Assembly: GCA_036365455.1 (NCBI GenBank)
Contig: JAWQUS010000020.1
Coordinates: 20,779,001 to 20,843,000, forward strand
Source: Macrosoma leucophasiata
Lineage: Eukaryota > Arthropoda > Insecta > Lepidoptera > Hedylidae
Direction of reading: 5' to 3'
Length of the DNA: 64,000 nt
The notes under the pieces were generated by a model. It worked only from the letters and a program-made list of their open reading frames with translations, was not told the DNA's origin and did not search any database. The translations under genes and the position numbers were made by a program. Below are positions 22,508 through 53,104 of the stretch, in pieces (positions within the stretch are counted from its first letter, which is position 1; every line of letters starts with the position of its first letter).

Positions 22508-24811
22508 TTAATTAAGAAATTCAGATTCAAGTAATTTTATTTCAGTTCTTCCTGGATTGAGATCACTAGCGAATGAAGTGTCGAAAGGATCAAAATCGTC
22601 AGAAGGTATGCGTGATGTACTTGTCGGCTCAGGAGTCAATGCCTTGATTTGAAAAATGTCGTCCGACGGTTCTAATAAATCAGTTTCTCCCGCTGTATGA
22701 GTGTCGTTATTAGGTTCTTCACAAGAAAATTCTTTTGCGAGTAACTTCAATTCTGTTTTACTCGGAGCTATTGTAGCAAATGATGTATCAAACGGATCTG
22801 TATCTGGTTCCTCAACGATTTCTTGTATTGGTGCCGGGTTGGACGGGGTTAGTACCTTTGCTTGAATGACAGTATTTGAACTATGAAGAAGATCAGTTGC
22901 TCTTAAGTTAACTTTGATGTTACTAGACTGTGGATATTCAGAATGGCGTCTTTTAGTTGGATAATTTATAGACTCTACCAAATCTTCGTCTGAGCGAGTC
23001 CTAGTAAGTGTATTGGGAACGTTGTCAACCGATTCTTCGTTGTTATCCTCCGTAATAGATAACTCACGGGTATAGTACGGCGTCAATGGTTTCACTGATT
23101 TTGATTTATTATCGACATCCAACGTCTCTGTAGTCTCAACATTAAATACTACACTTTTACTGACCGTTAGATTTTCTGGCCTTGACGCTCTTCGTTTGGT
23201 TTTCTTTGGTTCGTCTGCGCGAGGATCAAAATCTGGATCACTTGGAATTCGATGAATTGGAGTTGAATTTGCACCGATAAGTTCTTGTTCCAATAATTTT
23301 AATTCTACTTTTCCAGGCGCTACAACCTTATCAACAATAGTAGTATCGAATGGATCGATTTCACTATTATTTATGTCTATTGGGTCTAGAGGTGAATCAC
23401 CCAATTGTGTTAAATCAGTGGAACTGCCTCCAAGTAGGTCACGTGATACCTGATTTTCTTCTTTATCGATTAAATCATCCGATGTTATAGATTCTCGTAC
23501 TCCCGAAGGATCAGTTAAATGAATACGTACTGAAGATTTTCTCCGGTTATTCAATCGTAGAGGTAGTTCATCTGCTCGAGGATCGAAATCATCGTCATCT
23601 TCAAGAATTACTGCTTCCTGAGTAATTTGTTGAAAGTTCGTAGAAGGAACTACTGCGTCTGCAAAACTTGTATCGAATGGATCGTCTTGGTCAATATAAG
23701 GATCGATTACATCAAATTGATCTTCGACTATACAATCTGCAAACACTGACTCGTTTTTATCGGCTTCAAAAGCTGACCAGGATTCTTGCAAAACGGGCTC
23801 GACTTTGATTTCCTTCTCTTCTAATTTGATAACCTCTGTTTTGACTTCCAATGATTCTGCAGCTAACAAAGTAAATTCATCGTCCTCTTCAACAGCATCA
23901 TTAATAGCCTGCTCTGAGGGAACAGATGATAAATCTTCAGAATCCTCTTTCTTTTTCTTTTGAATCAACGATGTGTGTAGCGAGACACTAAGATCGATAG
24001 GTGTTGTGATTGGAATGTCAGAATCTGAGTCTAATATACTTTTTTCGACAGGTTCGCTCACGAATGCTGTTCCAACAGCTGCAACTTCGCTATCGGTATT
24101 TTCTAACAATAAATCACCTGGTATAATCCTTTTAGATCTCTTGGTCGTAACTGTGACATTGTCAATTCGACCAGTCAATACTTCGACTGCAACTCCAATG
24201 TCTAGTGCTTTTTTTCCTTTAGATGTTTTAGCTTCCTGCCCTTTGATTAAAGCATCAACGTGGGATGTATCAAAGATGTCGTCGTCTTGAAACTCATCCG
24301 GTGAATCTGGTACATACGCGAGTTTAACTTCTCCGCGTTCTACAGCTTCAACGTAAGAAGTGTCAAAGATATCGTCTTGCTCGTCTTCTTCGGACTCGTC
24401 GTCAGTGACTCCGTAGTCACTTTTATCTCCGTCGGCTTCGGCCGCTGCTTGAACTAACTGGGGGAAATCAGCTTCGGTAACTTCTACCACGGGTCTGTGA
24501 GGTTTCTCTTTAACTGTAGGTTCGATTTGTTTCGGTCCCGCAGGTATACGTTGAAAGAAAGAAGTTGATTTTATCCGATCTAAGTCGCCTTGAGTTTTTT
24601 TAAGGATTGAATCAACTCCAGTCGTTAAGTCTTTGAATTTTGACCACTCCTCATTTTCTTTCGCTGGTCCTTCTCCGCACTCAGCTTGTTGCTGCTGGTG
24701 CTCTCTTCTATACTTTTCTAATTCTGCTTCGGTAAATAACTCCTCTTCTCCTTTACGCTTAGATTTTTTCCCTTTTTTCTTCTTTTTAAGACCTTTGGGT
24801 AGTTTTAGCAT
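22508..24811 (-). CDS. stnA: stoned-A, first cistron of the dicistronic stoned mRNA
   Basis: This is a 767-aa acidic, largely disordered protein. It opens with a very basic tract (MLKLPKGLKKKKKGKKSKRK) followed by a short charged helix. It carries six spaced motifs of the form D[PI]FDT: DIFDTSYVE, DIFDTSHVD, DPFDTSFAD, DPFDTTIVD, DPFDTSFAT and DPFDTSFAS. There are also two FDPRADE boxes. DPF motifs bind the alpha-adaptin ear of AP-2, and stoned-A is known in Drosophila as a synaptic-vesicle recycling protein. The start at 24811 is chosen because an AG splice acceptor (TTTTATTTCAG) lies at 24844-24843, so the longer open frame reaching 24871 runs into an intron. There is no methionine after the initiator. 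The stop (TAA, 22510-22508) is 31 nt before the stoned-B ATG in the same exon. I am confident of the family. The upstream 5' UTR exon was not located. Confidence 0.93.
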   Translation of the reverse strand: MLKLPKGLKKKKKGKKSKRKGEEELFTEAELEKYRREHQQQQAECGEGPAKENEEWSKFKDLTTGVDSILKKTQGDLDRIKSTSFFQRIPAGPKQIEPTVKEKPHRPVVEVTEADFPQLVQAAAEADGDKSDYGVTDDESEEDEQDDIFDTSYVEAVERGEVKLAYVPDSPDEFQDDDIFDTSHVDALIKGQEAKTSKGKKALDIGVAVEVLTGRIDNVTVTTKRSKRIIPGDLLLENTDSEVAAVGTAFVSEPVEKSILDSDSDIPITTPIDLSVSLHTSLIQKKKKEDSEDLSSVPSEQAINDAVEEDDEFTLLAAESLEVKTEVIKLEEKEIKVEPVLQESWSAFEADKNESVFADCIVEDQFDVIDPYIDQDDPFDTSFADAVVPSTNFQQITQEAVILEDDDDFDPRADELPLRLNNRRKSSVRIHLTDPSGVRESITSDDLIDKEENQVSRDLLGGSSTDLTQLGDSPLDPIDINNSEIDPFDTTIVDKVVAPGKVELKLLEQELIGANSTPIHRIPSDPDFDPRADEPKKTKRRASRPENLTVSKSVVFNVETTETLDVDNKSKSVKPLTPYYTRELSITEDNNEESVDNVPNTLTRTRSDEDLVESINYPTKRRHSEYPQSSNIKVNLRATDLLHSSNTVIQAKVLTPSNPAPIQEIVEEPDTDPFDTSFATIAPSKTELKLLAKEFSCEEPNNDTHTAGETDLLEPSDDIFQIKALTPEPTSTSRIPSDDFDPFDTSFASDLNPGRTEIKLLESEFLN

Positions 24812-24991
24812 TATATGTGTTTGTGGAGAGTTCTTTGTGTTGCTGAAATAAAACAAAAATATTCTTAACACGTTACCTACATAGATTTATAAACGGCACA
24901 ATTATAAAGAATGAATAACGTTTATAAGGACTAAAAATGCCTGATTATTTATATTCAGGTTTTATATATGTTATAATAAGTATAAATAATA

Positions 24992-26233
24992 GGTTGGGGA
25001 AAAAGTCTTTTCGCATTATAGTATGTATGAACTTAATAAAATCTTTTTGGCTGTAGTATTTGTGTCTGGCTGGTTTTGGTATCATTGAAAGTTAAAATTT
25101 TAAAGAACATAATTCCAAATTCAAATTAGGCAAATGTGTGATTTTCATTTGTTTTTCGTACTGTCAAGATGAGTGAATCTAATGAAGAAATTCGATACAT
25201 TTTAAAATTTTACTACAAAAAAGGTAAAAATGCAACGCAAGCCGCGAAAAAAATTGAGAGTAGCACAACTTTTAAGCGTTTTCAATCCGGAAATTTTGAT
25301 GTCAAAGATGCACCTCGCTCTGGTCGCCCTATTACGGATAAAATGGATGCCATTTTTGAAAAAGTGGAGCAAGATCGACATATCAGTAGTTACGACGTAG
25401 CTGAAGAACTGAGAATTGAACACAAAACAGTTTTGGCGCATTTGAAAAAAGCTGGGTACAAAAAAAAGCTCGATATTTGGGTACCTCATGAGCTCACTGA
25501 AAGAAACCTAATGAACCGTGTACTCATTTGTGATTCTTTATTACGACGTAATGAAACCGAATCATTTTTGAAGAAGCTGATAACTGGTGATGAAAAGTGG
25601 ATCACGTACGACAAGAACGTGCGAAAAAGGTCGTGGTCAAAGGCCGGTCAGGCTTCACAGACTGTGGCGAAACCCGGGTTAACTCGCGATAAGGTGATAA
25701 TGTGTGTGTGGTGGGATTGGAAGGGCATTATTCATTATGAGCTATTACCACCAGGCAGGACTATCGATTCTGAACTCTACTGCGAACAACTGATGAGATT
25801 AAAGCAAGAAGTTGAGAGAAAGCGGCTGGAATTGATCAACAGAAGGGGTGTGGTCTTTCATCATGATAACGCTAGACCTCACACATCTATAGCCACTCAG
25901 TAAAAATTAAGAGAGTTTGGCTGGGAGGTGTTAATGCATCCACCGTATAGTCCTGACCTTGCACCTTCAGATTTCCACCTGTTTCGGTCTCTTCAGAATT
26001 CTTTATGCAATGTTAGGTTAACATCACGAGAGGACTGCCAAATCCACTTGTCGCGGTATTTTGATGAGAAGTCCCAAAAATTTTTATAGCCATGGGATCA
26101 TGTCCCTACCTACAAGATGGCAAAAGGTTATCGAACGAAATGGTACATACATACTTTAGTTAAATTTAAATAAACTATATTAAAAAATGTTTTGAATTAT
26201 CTTAAAAAATGCGAAGAAACTTTTTCCCCAACC
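24992..26233 (+). mobile_element. mariner (Tc1/mariner) element, decayed
   Basis: Inverted ends GGTTGGGGAAAAAGTCTTTT and their complement (GAAACTTTTTCCCCAACC) are flanked by TA on both sides. The element is about 1.24 kb and sits in the 5' intron or flank of stoned, 150 bp from the stoned-A exon. Confidence 0.93.
25169..26140 (+). pseudogene. mariner transposase pseudogene
   Basis: The frame opens MSESNEEIRYILKFYYKKGK and has mariner landmarks: GDEKW (first Asp), HHDNARPHT (second Asp) and, after a stop, YSPDLAPSDFH (third Asp). Defects: the part of the helix-turn-helix region between AAKKI and FKRFQSGNF is shortened. An in-frame TAA at 25901-25903 follows SIATQ, and a second stop follows SQKFL. 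The downstream frame is otherwise readable. Confidence 0.9.
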
Positions 26234-26799
26234 TAATATAATATTATGAAAGAGATTATGCAATTCTGTATGTATGTATCTTTACGCCAAGTCCCTCACG
26301 GGGTAGGCAGAGAGTGTATTCCGGTCCTGTTTTTCTTATAAATTCATCAATGCAATACCGTAATTATCATAATTATACACACTAACTAAGAATCATATTT
26401 GAAGATACCTGTTACTACCTACTTATGACTGTTTATCAAGAGGACATTAATTATTATAGATATATAAATAAGTAGACGGCTAGGTGATAATCAAAATAGC
26501 AATTTGAAATATTTGTAGACTTTGTTATAGGTGTGTTCGTCGTCATCTAAAAACACTTAAAAGCAGACATTTATAGCCCACAGGTGTGAAATGTAAGGCC
26601 AACAAATAATGATGAAAAGATGGCGTAAGACGTCAGAGAGAGCAAAAAATATAAAGACTTCCTATTGATCCAGCAACCTGCTCCACGACGGGCGACGCGT
26701 GTCCAAACATCGAACAGATACACCAAACGATCATGCAGACAATGAGTTCCTTTGATGAAGTGCGATAAAGAGTTTTTAATCCTCTTAGCGTGAAGGACT

Positions 26800-27310
26800 A
26801 ACATCGAGCGCCATGTAAGTCCGATCGATAGCAGCGGTGGAGGCTGAGGCGATGACGGACGGAAAACGGGAACGGTGTGAGTCGACGCGGATGCGGGCGA
26901 CATGCGGGATAGGGTCGAATCCGAACCTCTCGGGGAGGTCGAGGAGATGACGATGAGAGACGGGGGGAGCGGCTCACACGGCGGCTAGCTACGGGCACCT
27001 ACCGGGACCGCCGCCGCCGCTACCTACAGCTAAATCATACGGCTAGCGCGCTAGGATAAAGGGCGTCTATACCTTCATCGCAACACACGGTTAGACGCGG
27101 GCGGTGCACGGCAGGCTGCGCTCGGGGGCGGCCGCAGCTCGGAACTGGCGGCTGGCGGCTGGCGGCTGGCGGCTGGCAGGCCGCGCGGTGCAGGCGCCCG
27201 CGTATTGATCGCGCAGGCTGCGCGCGCCGCCGCCCCCCTCCGCCCCCCTCCGCCCCCGTCCACCCGCGCTCACCCCGCGCCCGCCCACGCGCCTCGAAGT
27301 TCAAGTGTCA
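26800..27310 (-). promoter_or_regulatory. CpG-rich block, candidate stoned promoter / first exon
   Basis: A sharp GC-rich island 2 kb upstream of the stoned-A exon with runs of GGCTGGC (27150-27180) and CGCCCCC. On the minus strand it contains donor-like GGGGTGAGC (about 27270). It is the only such island between the stoned-A exon and Akt, hence the suggestion. No transcription start is visible. Confidence 0.3.
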
Positions 27311-27517
27311 CCGCTTATTGGACCACTTGTTACGTAATTGCGATGCACCCGATTGATTTCATCTTCCTATACGCCGATTCGCTGGCGTTAATCAATTCAA
27401 CATGTTATGTGCTTCGTATTAAGATGCATTTCGTGATTTCAGATAAGATGATTAATTCCGAATCTTTCACCAGATTTCATCTTTATATGACTGGGCGGCT
27501 GCAGCCGCAGCTTGTCA

Positions 27518-27586
27518 TTCTTAATAAAATCGCCACCAAGCCAAAAGTCCCATTAACTTTTGACTTGATGGCGATATTATTAAGAA
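27518..27586. repeat. Hairpin with 31-bp arms and 7-base loop
   Basis: TTCTTAATAAAATCGCCACC and onward pairs with the complement ending TATTATTAAGAA, about 28 of 31 positions. Confidence 0.75.
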
Positions 27587-27689
27587 CCTTTCTAAGATCT
27601 ATTGGATGATTATAAATAGGTACTTAGCATCTTAAATATTGTCAAATTGTCTGGTGGTAGAGCTCCAGTGATGGAGCTCGCGGGCGTAG

Positions 27690-28828
27690 GCTCTCTTCTT
27701 CTTTTTCGTATTCTTCATTACTGAAGGTCGTGCCCGTTTTGGTAGGTATAGGTGGAGGAGCTGACGAGTTGCTTCCTGGCAACTCTATCTTCAGCTTTTC
27801 TGAGAGCTGCAGTCACCGGCAGTCCAGTATATTTTATGGCGTCAGACCATCGGCCTGTCTCCTAAACCATATCGTCCGACTACATCCTTAAGGTGATCAT
27901 CGAGAACTGTCGGTTCAACTTTGACATTTAGGTCGCCCATGAGCACAGTGATATCTCTCTTGGGAAGGCTCTTCAACGTATCTTCGAGTTTTTGATAGAA
28001 AGCTTAGATCTCAGTTTCCGATGACATGGTTGTTGGTGCATAGACTACCACTAAATTCATACAACACGGCTTTGAGTTTATTCTCATTGTCATGAAACGG
28101 TCATTCACCGGGTTATATCCCATAACAGACTTATTGATTACTGGTGATACAGACAAGGCAACTCCGTTCCTACTTTCCCCTTCTGGACCAGAGAAATAAA
28201 GGTTGAATAAAATCCAGATACTCTTAATTGGGTTTCTGTTCTGATCTTCACCTTCCCTGGTTGGATCATGCCTCTAATATTCCACGGCTCCAATCTAATT
28301 TTCTTGCGCAGTTGTGGTCGCGTTAAATTCTGTGAGTTAGCACCAGTAGCATTCAATTCACACTGAGCCTGGTGTGTCGCTTCAGTGAGACCAGTAGCCA
28401 GTAGCATGATTCACACCATGCGACCTGGAATCGACATGGCGCCGGGTGGTAGCCAGATTGAATGCCATCGCTCTGTTCTTTTCCCGACTGATCATTAACG
28501 GGTTTCTTTGGAGTAATCGTGCAGTGGTTTCCCCTTGCCTTCTGCACCACAGTGACATGAGATTAGTTCTTGATCCAAAGCGCCCTACCGCCAACGCCCG
28601 CCATCCGGGTGTAGTGATTTTTTGTCCGGACCCCCTTCTCCCATCTGTTTATCGACCTAGGTCTCCAAAGCGGTTGGTTACCACGTAGTAATCTCAACGT
28701 AGGTTACTCGATGTGACAGGGTTCACCACGTGTAGGGTGGGAGTGGAGTTGGTGAGGAAAGGCTAGGTGACTGTTCTTGAGTAGCTGTCATATATTGCGC
28801 ATCACTCACCCTTGGACTTCTGTTTATT
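27690..28828 (-). mobile_element. RTE-type endonuclease fragment inserted in a SINE-like repeat
   Basis: The minus strand reads EPWNIRGMIQPGKVKI (N-terminal endonuclease motif), VMGYNPVNDRFMTMRINS and ITVLMGDLNVKVEPTVLDDH with stops. On the two sides are the halves of the repeat family intact at 5495-5785 (GGTGGTAGAGCTCCAG at 27653; TTACCTAATATAC at 28829). Confidence 0.75.
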
Positions 28829-29060
28829 ACCTAATATACTTTCCGCTAAATGTTAGTGTTCAGCACTATCGTGTCCCGGTCAGGTGGTAATGTACGACCC
28901 TGTAATTTCCAGCACAGAGGTATAACACCTTAGGCTTCAGGAGCGGTAACGCATTTGCATTTTGATATTGGTCTTTGTGTGGGTGTCTATAAACTGCAGT
29001 CATCACTTAACATCAATGTGAACTGCATACTTGCTTGCCACTTATCCATTACATAAAAAA

Positions 29061-30690
29061 AATATGGAGACAGAGTTCTGAGATGAACTTACTTTTGCCA
29101 GCAATTTCTGAAAGTTATTAATGAAGTATGGTTCTTTTAAGTCGTAATCTCTATATTTTTCAACATTCACGAAAACTTCTAAGCCTGGTGGTCTTTATTA
29201 TGATTTTGTAGTCACTGCTAGTATTAGGTACTTAAAGAGTGATAAATATCGAACCCGTGCCTCAATGTGGAATTGTTTGAATCGAGATCTTAGGCGCCCC
29301 AAGCCTTTTGTAGTCTCTATAGTATATTTAAATAACAGGTGTCCGTGCACTAGTGGCCTTACCTGTTTGTACCTCATCAAGAATATCATTTTAAATTTGT
29401 TTTAACAGGTATTCCAATTCACCTGAGGGAAAGTAAAGATATTGCTGAAGATGCAGCGTTGGCCTAGAAGGTACCTACGGTAAAATAAAGTTTTAAGGTG
29501 GATTTAAAGATACCCAGGTTGAAGTTTTTTGGAAACAAAGAAGCCGACAGAGTGCTCCATTCCTTAGTTCCTAACATGACCTCACGCGGACACGCTTGGT
29601 TAGATATTTTGGTATGTTTATTTTATAAGGATGATATTCCGCCGTTCTCCTAGTAGTCCTATTGTAAAAGGGTGAAGAGGGAGTTAGATTGTGTATATCG
29701 CTTGTACATTCGACGAAATGGATTTATAGGTACCTATAACATGTAACGGCAATAATGCACACTCTCTAACACCGAATCGATTCGATTATCGATTCTGAAC
29801 AAACTAGTTTCGGGTTGTACATTTAATTCTGTTGCACGTTGCAGATAGATAATTATTATAAGGCACGCCACTTTGCGTTTGTTGGTTTTTGGTCTTCAAT
29901 TATTCTCGTAGCATCGATCTACCGACCTAGGCTTCAAGCTGGTATTACCAAAACCCCATAAACACGATCGAACTACTGCTTGGAACAGACTTAGCAACTG
30001 AAGTAGTGTGAAGTACCTACTAACTTTATTCATGACCCCAACTTGTCAGCTAATTTAATCTTGCTATCAGGATAAAAGCCGAAATAACTTGCATTTTTTA
30101 AATTAGAGTTACACCTAATAGGTCTGAATGGTCTGCCAAAGGTTAGACAATAGGCTCATCATTTAGCGTAGGGGAAAAGTTCTCTTTTTAGCGCCATTAA
30201 TGAATGTTTGAGTTTTCTGGATGTCAAATTTGAACAAAATCAATACCTAATCTCTTTAATTGCTAGACTAACTGTTGAACAATTCTGGAACTAACTCCCC
30301 TCTGAGGTGTCATATTCAATCGGTACACTATAAGGGGTTTTTCAAAAATGGCGTTAAAAGAGTCCTTCGGGACTGGCAGCGCATTGATAATTCCCGTGCA
30401 TTGCAAATGTTTACAGGTGATGGTGACCACTTACACATCAGGTGCTCCGTTAGCTTGAAAAAACGAGCTAGAATTGACTTTGTATTCGGATAAAAGTAAT
30501 TTAACGTTAGTGCAGTTAGAGTTAGGTCGAGTGTCTGGCAGTGTCTGGGGAGTTGAGTTGGTAACGGTGTAGGTTGCAAACTTATAAAATGTAGGTACTT
30601 GGAAACGAAACCGTACATTGCGCATGGGGCGACACACACTTTCCCAGTTATTTATTTATTACTTTAGAACACGTTTAGTCCACTAGACTC
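29061..30690. other. Intergenic DNA with no recognised feature
   Basis: AT-rich, with only short frames and no family match. A degenerate region of old repeats is likely. The stretch 31880-32300 is similar. Confidence 0.4.
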
Positions 30691-31465
30691 TTTTTAGGGT
30701 TCCGTAGTAAATACGGAATGTTAGTTTCGCAATGTTTGTCTGTCTGTCCGTCCGCGGTTTGAAATTTGACACAACTATACACTTTAATCACCCCGACAAA
30801 GTGGTAGAATAAAAACATTAAAAAAAAATATTTAGGGTACGTATGTACCTCCTCTACATGTGACGCGCGGATATATATATTTTCTTTTTCTATAAATTAT
30901 AGTATACGATATTGTTGGATAGGTCTATCAAAAATGTTGGAGGTGTGCAAATATCATTTTTTGATTTAGTTAACTGTTCGTGACTTATTAAGCTATAAAA
31001 AGCCAATTTTCGTTACAGTCAAGTGGTCTCTCTCCCCCCGCCCCCTACCAACAGAACGTTTGTTGTTAGAGATTCAAACGTTATGGTAGTAGTACGTTAC
31101 AGTTGTTATCACACTTGAGTTGGCTTTACAAGTTTGCGAGTACCTAATAATCGACCAAAGTATGTATTTATCTACTCGAAAATTTCGAACAACTCCATAG
31201 AAAGATGTTACAAGCATAAAGCAAGACGGCCCTCCGGCCGCCGCGACCGGTGAACCGAGTTGCTCTATGGTTACATTGTTTAAAAAAAAAATTGTAAATT
31301 ATGTCATTTGCATATTGCCCTAATTGTTTATGTTTCAAATAATTTATTAGTAATTCGATTCGCCCTTGGCTGATGTAAGAACCTAAAAACTACGGAACAC
31401 TCATAGATTAGTATTATAAATCTATGGGAACCCTACACTGCGCGTGGTCCGACACGCACTTGACT
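30690..31465 (-). repeat. Second copy of the GGGTTCCGTAG element, inverted
   Basis: Matches 14978-15590 in reverse orientation, from TTTTTAGGGTTCCGTAG to CCGACACGCACTTGAC. Followed by a TTTA microsatellite (31468-31490). Confidence 0.7.
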
Positions 31466-31829
31466 CGTTTTATTTATTTATTTATTTATTTATACTTTAA
31501 TGCACATTATACATATGGCGGACTTAATGCCACTAGGCATTCTCTGACAGTCAACCATGGGGTTATGGGACAAATTGTCAAGGGTGCGGGAGCAAAAAAA
31601 AAAATTACAAAAAGTATTATTTAAGTATGATAACAAGTACAAAAAAAAAATATAATTAAATCGTATATCTATTGATGTAGATACTTACTTTATATCTAAT
31701 TAAATAGGGGATGACATCAATAAGTACATAAATACATAGTTGATATATTTAATTTAAATTTACTTAAAATATCAAGATAAATAATTACATAATATAATAA
31801 ATTACTTATAAATAATTGAATATAAGTTT

Positions 31830-31842
<13 letters not shown>

Positions 31843-31876
<34 letters not shown>
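31843..31876. repeat. (TA)n microsatellite
   Basis: About 14 TA units in the stoned-Akt intergenic region. Confidence 0.9.
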
Positions 31877-32299
31877 CATAAATTATTATAATGGCTAACA
31901 TATGAAATTAGGACAACTGACTCAAGAAGTATTTCTTTAGCATGAACTTGAAAGCTGATTTACTGGGAGCTTTTTTACGTCTAAATTATGCTGTATTTCT
32001 GTAGATAACCTAAGAAAAAGAAAGAAAGAAAAAAATATTTATTATTTTACCTATTTAATTAATTCTATTTATTCTTCGTAGGCATTGTAAACACCAACAT
32101 CGTAAAGAAACAGAGACCTGCATAGACTCGCGATTTCTAAACGTTCGCAGAAATAAATGTATAAATAATATATAGCTCAAATGATGGAATGGAACGTAAT
32201 AAAAAAAAAACAAGAAACAACGCCACGCCATTTATTCGCCTGGCGGCAGACATATGGGACTAATTTGTCAAAATAGGTTATAATGCAACTAAATAAATA

Positions 32300-32706
32300 G
32301 TCATACTTTCAACTTCAGATCGGTCGGCTCTCTCTTTCGCACATACGTGATATCCCATAAGGAGTAGCGTAGATAGCTTGATAGCTGACTATCGCTTCCT
32401 ACTGAACGGCATCTTCGTAATTTATCACGCTTATCACATCACTACCGCGAGGCTACGTCGCTAATTCATGTTTTTTTCTAAGCTGAAATAAGGAAATATC
32501 GGTGCTGTATCGCACGTTCTCGGAGGACAATGTGCAGCAGCGGCATCCGTGAGCCAAGACAGCACAGGTGAAACAAGCACGGCGAGTCCGGGAAGAGAAA
32601 CGTGGTGGGGTGAGCGAGGACAGCGGACAGCGGACGGCGGCGCGGTGACGAAGGCTTGTTATCAAACAGCGCGGCGGCGGCGGCGGCGGGCGGCGCGCGG
32701 CTCGCG
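32300..32706 (+). promoter_or_regulatory. Akt 5' flank and probable 5' UTR
   Basis: AT-rich DNA turns into CpG-rich sequence from about 32500, with a GCG run at 32670-32690 just before the ATG. The frame is open back to a TGA at 32611 but contains no upstream ATG. No TATA box or transcription start could be assigned. Confidence 0.4.
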
Positions 32707-51839
<19,133 letters not shown>

Positions 51840-51845
<6 letters not shown>

Positions 51846-52072
51846 CCGCCGACAGTCGCCGACAGCCGCCGACGTTGCTGACAGACGCCGACGGCCGCCG
51901 ACGGTCGCCGACGGCCGCCGACGGACGCCGACGGCCGCCGACAGTCGCTGACCGACGCCGACGGCCGCCGACAGCCGCCGACTGTCGCTGACGGACGCCG
52001 ACGGCCGCTGACGGCCGCCGACCGACGCCGACCGCCGCCGACAGTCGCCGACAGACGCCGACATTCGCTAAT
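51840..52072. repeat. GCCGAC-type minisatellite at the Akt stop codon
   Basis: About 25 variants of a 9-bp GCCGCCGAC / GTCGCCGAC unit start at the TAG codon and run about 230 bp. Confidence 0.9.
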
Positions 52073-52804
52073 AACTGCTGCTGACCGCTTTGGACTTACA
52101 CTTGAACACGAGTTACTTGTGACTAGATTAAAATCGAATTCTAATAATTATATATGGAAAAAAAATGAACGCTGCGGCGGGCGCTCAACAATAGAGACCC
52201 TAAAGATGAACATTTCGATATAATATAAGGGTCGGTCTGACGATACACCGAATACGAAACCGTTCGATTTACTATCGTTAACCACAATTTTACGATTTGT
52301 TGTAATTTCAGTGAAATATAACGATAACAACCGACGCGACGTTAGAGATCTTGAAATAATTTTAATAACCGTAACTCCCGTTTATTAGAGGGGCGCGAAT
52401 TCGAAAACTTTCGGTCTCCTAAAAACCACATTATTATCTTTAGTAATCGAGATAAAGAAAACAAAGATAAACCTCTCGTCCCCCGTCGATCTGATGCAGC
52501 ATCTGTTACGAACGAACGTGTCGAAAATAATGGTGTCATTGAATGACAAACGGATCAATTTTTTCTCACTGATGGTGTTCGGTTACACAAGCGAGAGGCC
52601 ATCACAGGAATCGATCACTACAATTCGATTTAAACGATCGCGAGTAAATGTATCGCGTTTATTTTCGCCTTTTGGGATACAAATAATAAATAAATCAGAT
52701 TCGCGAAGAAAATTATTAAACGCTCCCCGCGCTTCACTCGCATCGTCAAAGAGAACCGGTAAACTCACCATCGCCGGGCCGAATGTCGAAGGTCCACGTC
52801 CATA

Positions 52805-52960
52805 ACGGAGTGGCACGAGGCGGGCAGCAAGCGGGCAGCAGGCGGGCAGCAGGTGGGCAGCAGGCGGGCAGCAGGCGGGCAGCAAGCGGGCAGCAGGCGG
52901 GACGAGGGACACGTGCCGCTGCCACCACCGCCACCACCGCCACCACCGCCACCACCGCCG
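52805..52960. repeat. GGGCAGCAGGC and CCACCACCG minisatellites
   Basis: About ten 10-bp GCGGGCAGCA units are followed by a short CCACCGCCA tract. Confidence 0.88.
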
Positions 52961-53104
52961 CGACCGACCGAGCCGCTACCGGACGAACGGAAACGATTTA
53001 GGAATCTCGGATCGTTTCTACGCGCCACCGGATCGAGACACCTCCCCGTCAGTCCGCGGGACGGACACGCGGCGACAGAAATGGGAGCGTCTCGGTGCAG
53101 AGGA

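Larger units (their letters stand above)
20934..24842 (-). other. Dicistronic exon of the stoned mRNA
   Basis: A single exon runs from the acceptor AG at 24844-24843 to the donor CAG|GTATGT (GT at 20933-20932). It contains a 31-nt leader piece, all of stoned-A, a 31-nt intercistronic spacer (22507-22477) and the first 514 codons of stoned-B. The stoned-B ATG has a strong context (A at -3, G at +4). The stoned-A ATG has A at -3 but C at +4. The spacer ends in TTAATTTTTAG, 11 nt before the stoned-B ATG, which could also act as a weak 3' splice site. Confidence 0.85.

Noticed and set aside
24812..24871. Upstream start for stoned-A giving 20 more residues
   Set aside because: The extension crosses a TTTTATTTCAG acceptor into intron and its sequence is not protein-like.
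32656..32706. N-terminal extension of Akt (LSNSAAAAAAGGARL)
   Set aside because: It would need a TTG start. The ATG at 32707 has good context and gives the expected PH-domain N-terminus. A non-AUG isoform remains possible.
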